This document shows, in pieces, positions 36,907-45,931 of a stretch of 64,000 bases of DNA (the stretch's first letter is position 1; each line of letters opens with the position of its first letter). Below the pieces are notes generated by a model. That model did no database searches and was not told the DNA's origin. It saw nothing but the letters and a program-made list of their open reading frames with translations. The translations under genes and the position numbers were made by a program. Source of the DNA: an uncultured Clostridium sp. (lineage in GTDB: Bacteria > Bacillota > Clostridia > TANB77 > CAG-508); NCBI GenBank assembly GCA_947244325.1, contig CAMXJY010000003.1, forward strand, positions 92,792 through 156,791, read 5' to 3'.

Positions 36907-37650
36907 TTATGTATGCTCTACTCTTCTATTTTCAATTCCAGTAGCTGCTATCTTTTCTTTTACTTCTTTTATTTCATAAGCTGGTAGCTCTGCTACTGAA
37001 TCATTGTTTACAATGGAAATTACGCTACTTTCTTTAGCAATTTCCTTACTACTCTGGCTTTCATCCTTACTATATTCTTTAAAGAATATAATTTTTGGAT
37101 TTTTAGGTGTTTCATATCTTGCTTCATCACCAAATTTAAGTACTACTTCTTTTCCTTGTTTTAAACTTGCTTGTACATCAATTTTCTTTTGATTTGTTGA
37201 CCCTCTAAACTTTAAGTCTGTAAGTTTCTTTTCTTCTATAAATTGACCATCTACTATTATATCGATATTTTCAAGTAATCCTTTAGTAAATGAAAATTCT
37301 TTATACATTTTGTTTAAAAGGTCTTCCTCAAATTTATATCCTGTATAGCACCAAATATTTTTATCTGGATACTTTTCTTTTACTTTTTTTACAAGTGGTA
37401 ATAAACCTTCTTGATTAGCAAGTTCCATTGGTTCTCCACCTAATATTGAAAGTCCTGCTATATAATCATGATTCATTAAATCTAATATATAATCTATTGT
37501 ACTATCATCAAATTTCTTTCCATAATTAAAATCCCATGCTTCTTTGTTATGACATCCTTTACAATGAAAATGGCATCCACTTACATATATTGAAACTCTT
37601 ATACCTGTTCCATCTTGTACATCTATAGTTTTTATATCTGCATAGTTCAT
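36907..37650 (-). CDS. nrdG: Anaerobic ribonucleotide reductase activating protein (radical SAM)
   Basis: NrdG uses SAM and a [4Fe-4S] cluster to install the glycyl radical on NrdD. The cluster motif CxxxCxxC is in SGCHFHCKGCHNKEAWDF (near residues 30-40), with LSILGGEPME and IWCYTGYKFE further on. The family core ends near residue 165; about 80 extra C-terminal residues of charged, low-complexity sequence follow, making it 247 aa against the usual ~155-175. AAGGGGATTATGAT precedes the ATG. It lies 126 bases behind nrdD. Confidence 0.93.
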   Translation of the reverse strand: MNYADIKTIDVQDGTGIRVSIYVSGCHFHCKGCHNKEAWDFNYGKKFDDSTIDYILDLMNHDYIAGLSILGGEPMELANQEGLLPLVKKVKEKYPDKNIWCYTGYKFEEDLLNKMYKEFSFTKGLLENIDIIVDGQFIEEKKLTDLKFRGSTNQKKIDVQASLKQGKEVVLKFGDEARYETPKNPKIIFFKEYSKDESQSSKEIAKESSVISIVNNDSVAELPAYEIKEVKEKIAATGIENRRVEHT

Positions 37651-37684
37651 ATCATAATCCCCTTTTATTTATGCTAGACCTACA

Positions 37685-37728
37685 ATAAGCCGTTTGAATA
37701 CAATTTATATTAAATTCAAACGGCTTAT
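37685..37728 (-). promoter_or_regulatory. 15-bp perfect hairpin between nrdD and nrdG
   Basis: ATAAGCCGTTTGAAT (37685-37699) and its complement (37714-37728) around a 14-base AT loop. No U-run follows on either strand, so it is probably not a simple terminator; it may be an mRNA processing or stability element that sets the NrdD:NrdG ratio. Confidence 0.7.
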
Positions 37729-37776
37729 CTATCAAATTACTCTTTTGTAATCCTTTTTTTATTCTTTCGTATTTTA

Positions 37777-39918
37777 TTAAATGTGTAGTACTCTTGATTT
37801 TATTTCTTTTGTTTTTCCAACATTCCAGAAATTTTCTCCTAAGTATCCACATGTTCTTCTTGTTACATTCATTTTGTTATGGTCTTTATTACCGCATTGT
37901 GGACATTCCCATTCATTTTGTTCATTAATTATAATTTCTCCATCAAATCCACAAACGTGACAATAATCTGATTTTGTATTAAATTCAGCATATTGAATAT
38001 TATCATATATAAATTTTACTATTTCTTCTAAAGCTTCTAAATTGTTTTTCATATTTGGTATTTCAACATATGAAATAGCTCCACCTGAAGAAATTGGTTG
38101 ATATTTGCTTTCAAATTTTAATTTATCAAATGCATTTATTTTCTCTCTAACATCTACATGATAAGAATTTGTGTAGTATCCTTTATCTGTTATATCTTCA
38201 ATATCTCCAAATCTTTCTCTATCAACTCTTGCAAATCTATAACATAAACTTTCTGCTGGTGTTCCATATAATGCAAATCCAAGTCCTGTTTCAGATTTCC
38301 ATCTATCTACTGTTTCTCTTAAATGTTTCATTACTCTTAATGAAAATTCTTCTCCTACTGGATCTGTGTGACTTACACCTTTCATTAATTTTGTTACTTC
38401 ATATAATCCTATATATCCTAAAGATATTGTTGAGAAACAACTGTTAAGTAATTTATCTATTGTTTCATCATTATTTAATCTTGCTATTGCTCCATATTGC
38501 CAATGTATTGGTGATGCTGTTGCCATTGTTCCAAGTAAAGCATTGTGTCTGCACATTAAAGCATCAAAACATAATTCTAATCTTTCATCAAATAATTTCC
38601 AGAATTTTTCTTCATTTCCATTAGCTATAATTCCTATTTGAGGTAAATTAATACTTACAACACCTTGATTAAATCTTGATTCAAATACGTATTCACCTTT
38701 TTCGTTTTTCCAAGGAGATAAAAAGCTTCTACATCCCATTGGACTAAATACATTTCCCTCATAGTTTTCTCTCATTATTTTTGCTGATATATAATCTGGA
38801 TATAATCTTTTTGAAGAACATTTTACTGCAAGTTTTGTTAAATAATCATATTTTCCACCTTTTAAACAGTTATGTTCATCTAGTACATATATTAATTTTG
38901 GAAATGCTGGTGTTACATATACACCTTTTTCATTTTTTATTCCTTGTAATCTTTGATTTAAGATTTCTTCAATTATCATTGCATTTTCTTCAATATATTC
39001 ATCATCTTTATCTAAATACATGAATATTGTTACAAATGGGCTTTGTCCGTTTGTAGTCATTAATGTATTTATTTGATATTGAATTGTTTGAACTCCTGCT
39101 GATAAATCTTCTTGTCTTCTTTCTATTGCATCTTCTGTTGCTCTTTCATGACATTCTTCTTTTGAAAGTCCTTTTTCAACATATCCTAAAAATCTCTTTT
39201 TATATACTTTATCATAAGTTTTTCTTAAATATTTTCCTAAATGACGTATATCAACAGATTGTCCACCATATTGGCTACTTGCAACTGCTGCTATAATTTG
39301 AGTCATTACTGTACATGCTACTTGAAAACTCTTTGGACTTTCTATCATTTTTCCATTCATAACTGTTCCATTATCTAGCATATCTCCTATATTAACTAAA
39401 CAGCAGTTATGCATTGGTTGAACAAAATAATCTTTGTCATGAAAATGTAGAACTCCATCACTATGTGCTTTTACTATTCTTTCAGGTAACATTAATCTAT
39501 CTGCTAAATCTTTTGAACATTCTCCTGCAATTAAATCTCTTTGTGTTGAAACTAAAACAGCATTTTTATTACTGTTTTCTTCCATTGTTTCTTTATTTGT
39601 ATTTCTAACTAAACTTAATATACTTTCATCTGTTGAGTTTGCTTCACGAATTAATGCATGTTTATCTCTATATAAAATATATTTTTTAGCAAGTGTAAAC
39701 TTACCAAATTCCATTAATTTACGTTCTATAACATCTTGAATTTCTTCAACTGTCATTGATGGTTTATTTAATCCTTCTATATATTTTGTTATAAATTCTA
39801 TTGATGATCTTGATATTTTATCTTTACCACCTACTTCTTTATTAGCATTGCTTATTGCAATAACTATTTTATCACTATTGTACTCAACTTTTCTTCCATC
39901 TCTTTTTACTACTTTCAT
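37777..39918 (-). CDS. nrdD: Anaerobic ribonucleoside-triphosphate reductase (class III)
   Basis: NrdD reduces NTPs to dNTPs without oxygen. The 713-aa product has an N-terminal ATP-cone (MKVVKRDGRKVEYNSDKI, residues 1-90), the reductase barrel with QYGGQSVDIRHLG and MGCRSFLSPW, a zinc site CHVCG...CPQCG near residue 660, and the glycyl-radical motif RRTCGYLGENFW near the C-terminus. Full length. A promoter with TTGACA lies 60 bases upstream and a GGGGG ribosome site precedes ATG. It supports strict or facultative anaerobic life. Confidence 0.97.
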   Translation of the reverse strand: MKVVKRDGRKVEYNSDKIVIAISNANKEVGGKDKISRSSIEFITKYIEGLNKPSMTVEEIQDVIERKLMEFGKFTLAKKYILYRDKHALIREANSTDESILSLVRNTNKETMEENSNKNAVLVSTQRDLIAGECSKDLADRLMLPERIVKAHSDGVLHFHDKDYFVQPMHNCCLVNIGDMLDNGTVMNGKMIESPKSFQVACTVMTQIIAAVASSQYGGQSVDIRHLGKYLRKTYDKVYKKRFLGYVEKGLSKEECHERATEDAIERRQEDLSAGVQTIQYQINTLMTTNGQSPFVTIFMYLDKDDEYIEENAMIIEEILNQRLQGIKNEKGVYVTPAFPKLIYVLDEHNCLKGGKYDYLTKLAVKCSSKRLYPDYISAKIMRENYEGNVFSPMGCRSFLSPWKNEKGEYVFESRFNQGVVSINLPQIGIIANGNEEKFWKLFDERLELCFDALMCRHNALLGTMATASPIHWQYGAIARLNNDETIDKLLNSCFSTISLGYIGLYEVTKLMKGVSHTDPVGEEFSLRVMKHLRETVDRWKSETGLGFALYGTPAESLCYRFARVDRERFGDIEDITDKGYYTNSYHVDVREKINAFDKLKFESKYQPISSGGAISYVEIPNMKNNLEALEEIVKFIYDNIQYAEFNTKSDYCHVCGFDGEIIINEQNEWECPQCGNKDHNKMNVTRRTCGYLGENFWNVGKTKEIKSRVLHI

Positions 39919-39987
39919 TTTGGACCCCCGCTATAGAACTATATTTATCTTTATTATTTTTATCTTTTGTACTTCACATCCAAAAGT

Positions 39988-40015
39988 ATTTTACCATTTT
40001 AAAAAGTAATGTCAA
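39988..40015 (-). promoter_or_regulatory. Promoter of nrdD
   Basis: Minus strand TTGACA (40015-40010), 16-bp spacer, TAAAAT (39993-39988) with TGG in front (extended -10). No clear NrdR box pair was seen nearby. Confidence 0.75.
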
Positions 40016-40364
40016 ATTCATACTCTTTATGTATCCAAACCTTAGAAACGTTTACTTTTCAAGTGTTATACGTAGTTACTTTTTTCATTATTTTTCTTAT
40101 TAAATTTGTGTTAAATTCTGAAAACTTGTTCGCTCTAAGATTATCCAAAAATTTACATTTTTTTTATTTCATTATTATTACATTTTTGAGTTTTTTATAT
40201 TTTTATTTAATTTTCATATCTATTTTAATATACTTTTAAAAGAAATCGATAATTATTTTCAATTTAAAATATTCTAATTTAGATTATTAAATTAATCAAA
40301 AATAATAATAAAAATTATAGAATTTATATACTAAAAAACAATTGTGGACATTATGAAAATTGCA
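40016..40364. other. Intergenic region upstream of nrdD
   Basis: About 350 AT-rich bases between the nrdD promoter and the sortase terminator. A 76-codon plus-strand frame crosses the nrdD promoter, lacks a ribosome site and has no recognisable domain, so I do not call a gene. Nothing else supported. Confidence 0.5.
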
Positions 40365-40400
40365 AAAAAAGCTTTAGATATTTCTACCTAAAGCTTTTTT
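40365..40400 (-). terminator. Terminator of the sortase gene
   Basis: AAAAAAGCTTTAG (40365-40377) / CTAAAGCTTTTTT (40388-40400), ten-base loop. Confidence 0.8.
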
Positions 40401-40417
40401 ATATACTATATTAAATT

Positions 40418-41167
40418 TTATTGTTCTTCTCTTGCTTTTACTATAACTCTTTGTTTACTATCATCAGTACAAGTAATTAATGTTATTTCTTTTAATCCAT
40501 TTGTTCTTTGTGTTGTACAATCTGTATCATCAGGTTCTACAACATATTTATCATATACTTTATATGTAACTGTTCCTGTATTTCCAATCATATCTGTTAT
40601 TTCTATTGCATCTCCTATATTCATCTTTGGAACATGACTAAAGAATTTATCACTTCTATAATTATGACCTACTATACAATAGTTACCAACTTGATTTACG
40701 TCACATCCCCAAAACTTACATGGTGATATTTTTAATAATTCATCTGTTGTTTCATTTAATATTGGATATGTACAATTTATTGAAGGTATATTTATTTTTG
40801 CTTCAGCATAATATCTTGTTCCTGCTGATGTTTCTAGCCATTCTATATTATCTTCTTTATTCTGTTCTTCAACTGGTTTAGAATAAATTACTTCAAATGG
40901 ATCTTCTGTATTTAATATTACAACTATTGAATTATTTGCAAATTTAATTGTTGTATCATCTGCTACTTTATCTTCAAAAGATAGATTTGATAATATTTCT
41001 TGTGATATTGCTTCGTTTTTATTTTTATCATATTCTGCATATATATAATATGAAAATAAAATACATACTAAAAAAACAGAAATGAAGAAATCGATTTTAT
41101 ACATTCTCTTCTTTCTTTTTAATTCAGGTGTAATATATAATTTCTCAGATACTAAAATTTGGTTCAT
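40418..41167 (-). CDS. Sortase
   Basis: Sortases cleave LPXTG-like signals and link surface proteins to the wall. The product has one N-terminal membrane helix (FFISVFLVCILFSYYIY) and a sortase domain with INCTYPIL, the catalytic histidine in VGHNYRSDKFF, the cysteine in TLITCTDD, and the arginine in QRVIVKAR. Class is uncertain; the NYR/FF context resembles class D-like clostridial sortases. Its likely substrates include the 2954-aa protein and the one cut at the right edge. I start at ATG 41167, seven bases after AAAGG, rather than 20 codons upstream. Confidence 0.92.
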   Translation of the reverse strand: MNQILVSEKLYITPELKRKKRMYKIDFFISVFLVCILFSYYIYAEYDKNKNEAISQEILSNLSFEDKVADDTTIKFANNSIVVILNTEDPFEVIYSKPVEEQNKEDNIEWLETSAGTRYYAEAKINIPSINCTYPILNETTDELLKISPCKFWGCDVNQVGNYCIVGHNYRSDKFFSHVPKMNIGDAIEITDMIGNTGTVTYKVYDKYVVEPDDTDCTTQRTNGLKEITLITCTDDSKQRVIVKAREEQ

Positions 41168-41374
41168 ATTCATACCTTTCTTACACAATATCAATTTAAT
41201 TATAACATTTAATTTTTTGCTAATCAAGGGATTTTTTTAAGATTTTAAAATTACATAAATTTTCCTTTTTTAAATAATTTTTCTACTATTCTATAATAAT
41301 TATACTTTTATTTATAGCAAATATGTGTACAATTTTAAAAATATTTATATATAGAAATTCACATATTATATGAA

Positions 41375-41401
41375 AAGTAGAGTCTTTAAAAAACTCTACT
41401 T
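41375..41401 (-). terminator. Terminator of the acidic coiled-coil gene
   Basis: AAGTAGAGT (41375-41383) / ACTCTACTT (41393-41401), nine-base loop; a short TTTT follows on the minus strand. Confidence 0.65.
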
Positions 41402-41407
41402 CTTTTA

Positions 41408-43333
41408 TTACCATATATTATCTACTGCATTTTTTTTAGGTCTACTTATTTTTCTTAATTTTTTAAATATTCCATTTTGATTTTTTTCTTCTTTAGTTAA
41501 TTCCATATCTTCTATTTCGTTTTTGCTTGATGTTCTTTGAATTTTAACATTTCCAAATATATCTTCATCTTCAAAATTTTCATCATCATCAAAAATAGTT
41601 GTTTTTACTGGTTGATTACTAAAAATGCTTTCTTCCTCATCTTCAAAAATTTCTTCAGCTTCAACTTTTTTCTTTGCTTCTAATACACTTTTTTCTATAA
41701 AATCAGTTTCTTGATATTTTTCTCCAAATATATCAAATTCTTCTTCAGAAAAATTTTCTGCTTCTTCTATCTCTTCTTCGGTTATTTCATCATAAGCTGT
41801 ATATGGATTTTCATTTATTTCTTCATCCTCATCTTCGTCTTCTTCATATTCATCATCATCATATTCTTCTGAATCTTCTTCATCGCCGTAATCTTCTTCA
41901 TCATAATCTTCTTCGCTATATTCTTCGTCTTCGTATTCCTCTTCTTCATAGTCATCATCATATTCACTATCATATTCTTCTTGTTCTTCTTCATATTCGT
42001 CTTCTTCATCAGTATAGCTTCTTTCTTTTATTTCAAAAGGCATTTTTGGAGTTTTTGGTTTTTCTTCTTGTTCTACTACTGGTTCTTTAGCTTTTTCTTC
42101 TTGAACTGGTTTTACCTCCTCTTGCTCTTCTTGCATATCATCATCTGTTTCTTTAGGAATATCAAACTCAGCAACTTCTTTTCCAAATACTTCTGAAACA
42201 TTTTTATAGAATACTGTATATATATTTTTGATTCCTTCTATTCTCCAATAATTTGAATTTATTAATGTAGCTGTGTTTAAGTTTACACGATTTTTTTCTT
42301 TTTTGAATTTTTCTTCTTTTTGCTTTATTTCAATTACATATGATTTATTATATAGTTCTTTATATGCTTTTTTTGTTGCTTTATTTGTTATTTCTTTTAC
42401 TAATAAACTAAATAAATTATTAATTTGAACTATATCTGTATTAAATCCTTCACATGCTTCACTCATTAATCTATTATGAGATTTTCTACCATGTATTACT
42501 GTCATTCTTTCATAGTCTAAGAACTGGAATATATATTCTTTTACTGCTAATACAAAATCTACTTTTGCTTTTTCATTTCTAGCATATTTTTTATGTAATT
42601 CTACTCTAGCACTTCCATTTTCTATTTCACTTAATAATTTTGCCATTTTATCGTAAATAACTAAATATGATGCTACTTCTTTTTTTGCCATATCAACACC
42701 TAATTTAGTTGCACTATTCATTACTTCTGGATTAAATGGAATTTTTTCACCTTTTCCGTTTTTATCTAAAATTTCTATAATAGAATCATTATCATCAAAT
42801 TTTGAAAATCCTTTTGCAACTTCTAAATTTTCTTGTGATATTCCTTCAAAATTTTTCTTGGCAACTTCATATATTTCATTATATTCATTTTCTGCCATCT
42901 TTTTATATCTTCTACATTTTGAAAGTTCAAATTTTTTATCATTAAATTCAGTCATAGCATTTAATAGATTTTCTTTATTATCTTTCATTGCTTCATTATT
43001 TTTTTCAACATCTAGTTCTATCTTTTCAATACATCTTCTTGTATCATCTACTTTTCCATCAATATTGTTAAATAATAAGTTTCGATTATATTCCATTTTA
43101 GCACTTTTTTTGTATAATTTATCTTGTGCTAACTGTACTGATTTTATTTTTCTTAAACTATCATTATATTCTTGTGTTGCTTCAAGTTCTTTTTGATAGT
43201 TTGTTTGAAACTTTTCTAATTTTTCAATTAATTCGCAATAATTGTTAAAGTTATCTCTTAAATTACATTCTCTTCTATAATCTAATAAATTTTCGAAATA
43301 TCTTTCTAATACAATTGCACTTCTTTCATACAT
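41408..43333 (-). CDS. Coiled-coil protein with long acidic segment, unknown function
   Basis: The 641-aa cytosolic-looking protein has a helical/coiled-coil N-terminal half (residues 1-370; for example ELIEKLEKFQTNYQKELEA and RRCIEKIELDVEKNNEAM), a Pro/Glu/Lys linker, a very acidic Asp/Glu/Tyr-rich segment (about 430-560), and a short basic C-terminus (FKKLRKISRPKKNAVDNIW). No signal peptide or membrane helix. Family not recognised. Single-gene unit with its own promoter (43373-43401) and terminator. GGAGG lies ten bases before the ATG. A chromosome- or envelope-associated structural role is only a guess. Confidence 0.85.
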   Translation of the reverse strand: MYERSAIVLERYFENLLDYRRECNLRDNFNNYCELIEKLEKFQTNYQKELEATQEYNDSLRKIKSVQLAQDKLYKKSAKMEYNRNLLFNNIDGKVDDTRRCIEKIELDVEKNNEAMKDNKENLLNAMTEFNDKKFELSKCRRYKKMAENEYNEIYEVAKKNFEGISQENLEVAKGFSKFDDNDSIIEILDKNGKGEKIPFNPEVMNSATKLGVDMAKKEVASYLVIYDKMAKLLSEIENGSARVELHKKYARNEKAKVDFVLAVKEYIFQFLDYERMTVIHGRKSHNRLMSEACEGFNTDIVQINNLFSLLVKEITNKATKKAYKELYNKSYVIEIKQKEEKFKKEKNRVNLNTATLINSNYWRIEGIKNIYTVFYKNVSEVFGKEVAEFDIPKETDDDMQEEQEEVKPVQEEKAKEPVVEQEEKPKTPKMPFEIKERSYTDEEDEYEEEQEEYDSEYDDDYEEEEYEDEEYSEEDYDEEDYGDEEDSEEYDDDEYEEDEDEDEEINENPYTAYDEITEEEIEEAENFSEEEFDIFGEKYQETDFIEKSVLEAKKKVEAEEIFEDEEESIFSNQPVKTTIFDDDENFEDEDIFGNVKIQRTSSKNEIEDMELTKEEKNQNGIFKKLRKISRPKKNAVDNIW

Positions 43334-43372
43334 ACTAAAAATGCCTCCACTTTAAAATCTAATTTCTTTCAC

Positions 43373-43401
43373 ATTATATATAATTTTTTTCAAAATGTCC
43401 A
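43373..43401 (-). promoter_or_regulatory. Promoter of the acidic coiled-coil gene
   Basis: Minus strand TGGACA (43401-43396), 17-bp spacer, TATAAT (43378-43373). Confidence 0.7.
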
Positions 43402-43522
43402 TAGAAAATCAAAGAAATTCTGTCAATTATTGAATTTTTTTATTATAACTTTATCATAAAAAGTCGAGACCAATATTTTCTATCAAATATAAATTTAAAG
43501 AAAATTTTAGTCTCGATATAAT

Positions 43523-44452
43523 TTATTTCAAAAATCCATTTATTATTTTTTCTTCTGCTTGTTTTTCATCAAGTCCTAAAGTCATTAATTTAGTTAATTG
43601 CTCTCCTGCTATTTTTCCTATAGCAGCCTCATGAATTAATCTAGCATCTATGCTATTTGCTAATATTTCTGGAACTGCCTTTACAACACCTTTGTCCATT
43701 ATTATAGCATCACATTCAACATGTCCATAACACTCTGTATTTCCAGCAACTTTAGATATAAATTCTTGTTTTGAATTATCTTTTGCAACTGACCTTGATG
43801 TAACATGTGTACTTGCATTTTTACCATTTAAGTTTACTTCAAATACTGTTTTTGCAAATTGTTCTTGATGTGTCATAATTTTTTCTGTAACTACAAAATT
43901 ACTATTTTCCTCTAAATTTCCAACTGTTTCTCTTATTGTAGAATCAACACCTTCAATTTGCCATGTTTCCATCTCTAATACAGAATCTTTTTTTAAATTT
44001 ACTACAGTTTTTGGATTAAGTACTCTTTCTCCTGTTCCAGTTCCTTCACCATAATGTTTTTCTATATATCTAACTTTTGCTCCCTCTTCTAGATAAAAAG
44101 TATGAATTCCATCATGTCTAGATAATAAATGATGATCATTATGAATTCCACATCCTGCAATTATAGTAATATCAGCATTTTTACCAATATAAAAATCATT
44201 ATATACTAAATCTGATACTCCACTTTCTGTTATCATTACTGGTATATGAATAAATTCATGTTTTGTATTTTCTTTAACTACTATATCAATTCCTGGTTTA
44301 TCTGTTTTACTTATAATATTTATATTTTCTGTTGTCTTTCTTTCAATACCTTGTCCATTTTCTCTTATATTATAAGCTCCTTCTTTAAATTCAGAATTAT
44401 CAGCAATTTTTTCTAAAAGATTTTTTTCTATATCATTTAATTTTTTATCCAT
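43523..44452 (-). CDS. SufB/SufD-family Fe-S scaffold protein (minimal SUF type)
   Basis: The 309-aa product has the SufB/D beta-helix region (ADITIIAGCGIHNDHHLLSRHDGIHTFYLEEGAKVRYIEKHYGEG) and the C-terminal signature with AVPEILANSIDARLIHEAAIGKIAGEQL. It is much shorter than SufB (~470) or SufD (~430), and only SufC accompanies it. This matches the two-gene SmsC-SmsB (SUF-like minimal system) arrangement described in archaea and anaerobes. It probably assembles [4Fe-4S] clusters with the ATPase. ATG at 44452 follows CAGGA; an upstream in-frame start lacks one. Confidence 0.88.
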   Translation of the reverse strand: MDKKLNDIEKNLLEKIADNSEFKEGAYNIRENGQGIERKTTENINIISKTDKPGIDIVVKENTKHEFIHIPVMITESGVSDLVYNDFYIGKNADITIIAGCGIHNDHHLLSRHDGIHTFYLEEGAKVRYIEKHYGEGTGTGERVLNPKTVVNLKKDSVLEMETWQIEGVDSTIRETVGNLEENSNFVVTEKIMTHQEQFAKTVFEVNLNGKNASTHVTSRSVAKDNSKQEFISKVAGNTECYGHVECDAIIMDKGVVKAVPEILANSIDARLIHEAAIGKIAGEQLTKLMTLGLDEKQAEEKIINGFLK

Positions 44453-44563
44453 TTTTTCCTGTATAATCAATTATCTATGTAACCGATTAGTCCCTTTCTC
44501 CTTATATAATATTGCTAATTATAATTTTAGCTTGGCATTTTGAATTCTCCTAGTAAATTAAAC

Positions 44564-45274
44564 TTATTTAACTTTACTACAAACTTTTGATGTATTACTT
44601 AATAAATTAGGTAGTATATCATCTTTTTTACCTATTTCTTTTATTTTTCCTTTTTCTATTAAAATAATTTCATCAGCTATGTTCAAAATCCTCTCTTGAT
44701 GTGAAATTATAACTATTGAGCCACCTTTTATTTTATCATGCATGTCCTCAAATACATCAATTAAACTATTAAAACTCCATAAATCTATTCCCGCTTCTGG
44801 TTCATCAAATACAGATAATTTTGTTTCTCTTGCTACTACTGTTGCAATCTCGATTCTTTTTAATTCCCCACCAGAAAGTGATGAATTAATTTCTCTTTTT
44901 ATATAATCTTTTGGACATAATCCTACTGAAGATAATATATCACATTTTTCTGAAAATTTTGTTTCTCTCCCAACTGATAATTCTAATAAATCTCCAACAG
45001 TAATCCCTTTAAATTTTACAGGTTGTTGAAATGCAAATCCTATTCCCATCTTTGCTCTTTCAGAAATACTTTTATTTGTTATATCTTCTCCATTAAAAAT
45101 AATTTTTCCTGAATCTGGTTTTACTATTCCCATTATAACTTTTGCAAGAGTTGATTTTCCTCCCCCATTTGGTCCTGTTATAACTATAAATTTTTCATTT
45201 TCGATAGTTAAACTAACATTATCTAATATTTTTTTGTCATCTCTTTCAAAACATATATCTTTTAATTCTAACAT
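44564..45274 (-). CDS. sufC: SufC-type ABC ATPase
   Basis: SufC powers Fe-S cluster assembly on the SufB-like scaffold. The 236-aa product has Walker A GPNGGGKST, Q-loop FAFQQPVKFKGI, signature SLSGGELKRIEI, and Walker B LSVFDEPEAGID with a His switch (ISHQERI). The ELKRIE after the signature is typical of SufC. It is followed after 111 bases by the SufB-like gene; no sufS, sufU or sufD is in the window. AAAGGGATATT precedes the ATG. Confidence 0.92.
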   Translation of the reverse strand: MLELKDICFERDDKKILDNVSLTIENEKFIVITGPNGGGKSTLAKVIMGIVKPDSGKIIFNGEDITNKSISERAKMGIGFAFQQPVKFKGITVGDLLELSVGRETKFSEKCDILSSVGLCPKDYIKREINSSLSGGELKRIEIATVVARETKLSVFDEPEAGIDLWSFNSLIDVFEDMHDKIKGGSIVIISHQERILNIADEIILIEKGKIKEIGKKDDILPNLLSNTSKVCSKVK

Positions 45275-45580
45275 AATATCCCTTTCATGTTTTATAAATT
45301 TAAAATCTATTTTTATTATTTTTTTCGTATAATTTAAAATCGTTATTATTATAACTCATTTTTCAAAAAAAATAAAGATTTATGTAAAAGTCTAATTTAA
45401 AAAATTTATTAAAGATATTAATTTAGTAAATACTATTATTACTAAAAAAACTTGCAAGCACATTTCTTTATAAATATAACATTTTTTAAGGTCTTTATAT
45501 ATAACCTTGTTATAAATAACTTTTCATGCTATAATTATGTTAATTAGTTTTACTAATTCTTATATAATGGAGGTGACAGT
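45275..45580. other. Divergent intergenic region
   Basis: About 300 AT-rich bases between the divergent sufC and the small-membrane-protein gene. It holds the promoter at 45507-45535; a promoter for sufC is expected near 45340 (a TATAAT box without a good -35). Confidence 0.5.
45507..45535 (+). promoter_or_regulatory. Promoter of the small membrane protein
   Basis: TTGTTA (45507-45512), 17-bp spacer, TATAAT (45530-45535) preceded by TGC (extended -10). Confidence 0.75.
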
Positions 45581-45763
45581 ATGTTTTTCTTCACATGGCT
45601 TTTCGACGTAATATTAGAATTTTGCTTTTCCCTTCCCGTAAAGCTTTTTTTCATAATATTACTGATGATGCCACTGATTATCTTCCTTAACTTCTTGTGG
45701 AAACACAAGTGGTGTTTGGTAGCCGTTTTGGTCGTTGTTTGGGTAATTCGGCTCATACTGTAG
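45581..45763 (+). CDS. Small hydrophobic membrane protein, 60 aa
   Basis: MFFFTWLFDVILEFC... is almost entirely hydrophobic with two probable membrane helices around a WKHKW turn. It has a very strong GGAGGTGACAGT ribosome site, a good promoter and a hairpin terminator, so it is a complete tiny transcription unit. Codons such as GTC, GCC, CTC, CGG and CTG are used far more than in neighbouring genes, suggesting a foreign or specially constrained sequence. Family not recognised; it could be a toxin-like small peptide, an envelope peptide or a leader product. Confidence 0.7.
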   Translation: MFFFTWLFDVILEFCFSLPVKLFFIILLMMPLIIFLNFLWKHKWCLVAVLVVVWVIRLIL

Positions 45764-45800
45764 CCATCCCATTCAAAAGACATATGCGACTGCATAACAA

Positions 45801-45853
45801 AAACCTGCATTTTTGATTTAAAGATAACTCTTTAAAATTAGAAATGCAGGTTT
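45801..45853 (+). terminator. Terminator of the small membrane protein gene
   Basis: Outer arms AAACCTGCATTT (45801-45812) and AAATGCAGGTTT (45842-45853) enclose an inner TTTAAAG/CTTTAAA stem; a T-rich run follows on the plus strand. Confidence 0.85.
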
Positions 45854-45931
45854 CTTTTTTCTCTTTACAAACATATTTAATTAGATATATAATGTGAGCA
45901 TAGTAATCTTGCTTGATAAGGGGGAATGACT

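Noticed and set aside
36907..37650. Reverse transcriptase gene near the variable-region repeats
   Set aside because: The flanking genes are prs and nrdG; no YxDD-type polymerase motif was found in any neighbouring protein.
37652..37852. 66-codon minus-strand frame across the nrdD end
   Set aside because: Out of frame with nrdD, crosses the intergenic hairpin, and has no ribosome site.
40009..40239. 76-codon plus-strand frame rich in Phe, Leu and Ile
   Set aside because: It overlaps the nrdD promoter, has no ribosome site and looks like a by-product of AT-rich sequence.
45553..45810. 85-codon minus-strand frame opposite the 60-aa membrane protein
   Set aside because: The plus-strand gene has promoter, ribosome site and terminator; the minus frame has none.
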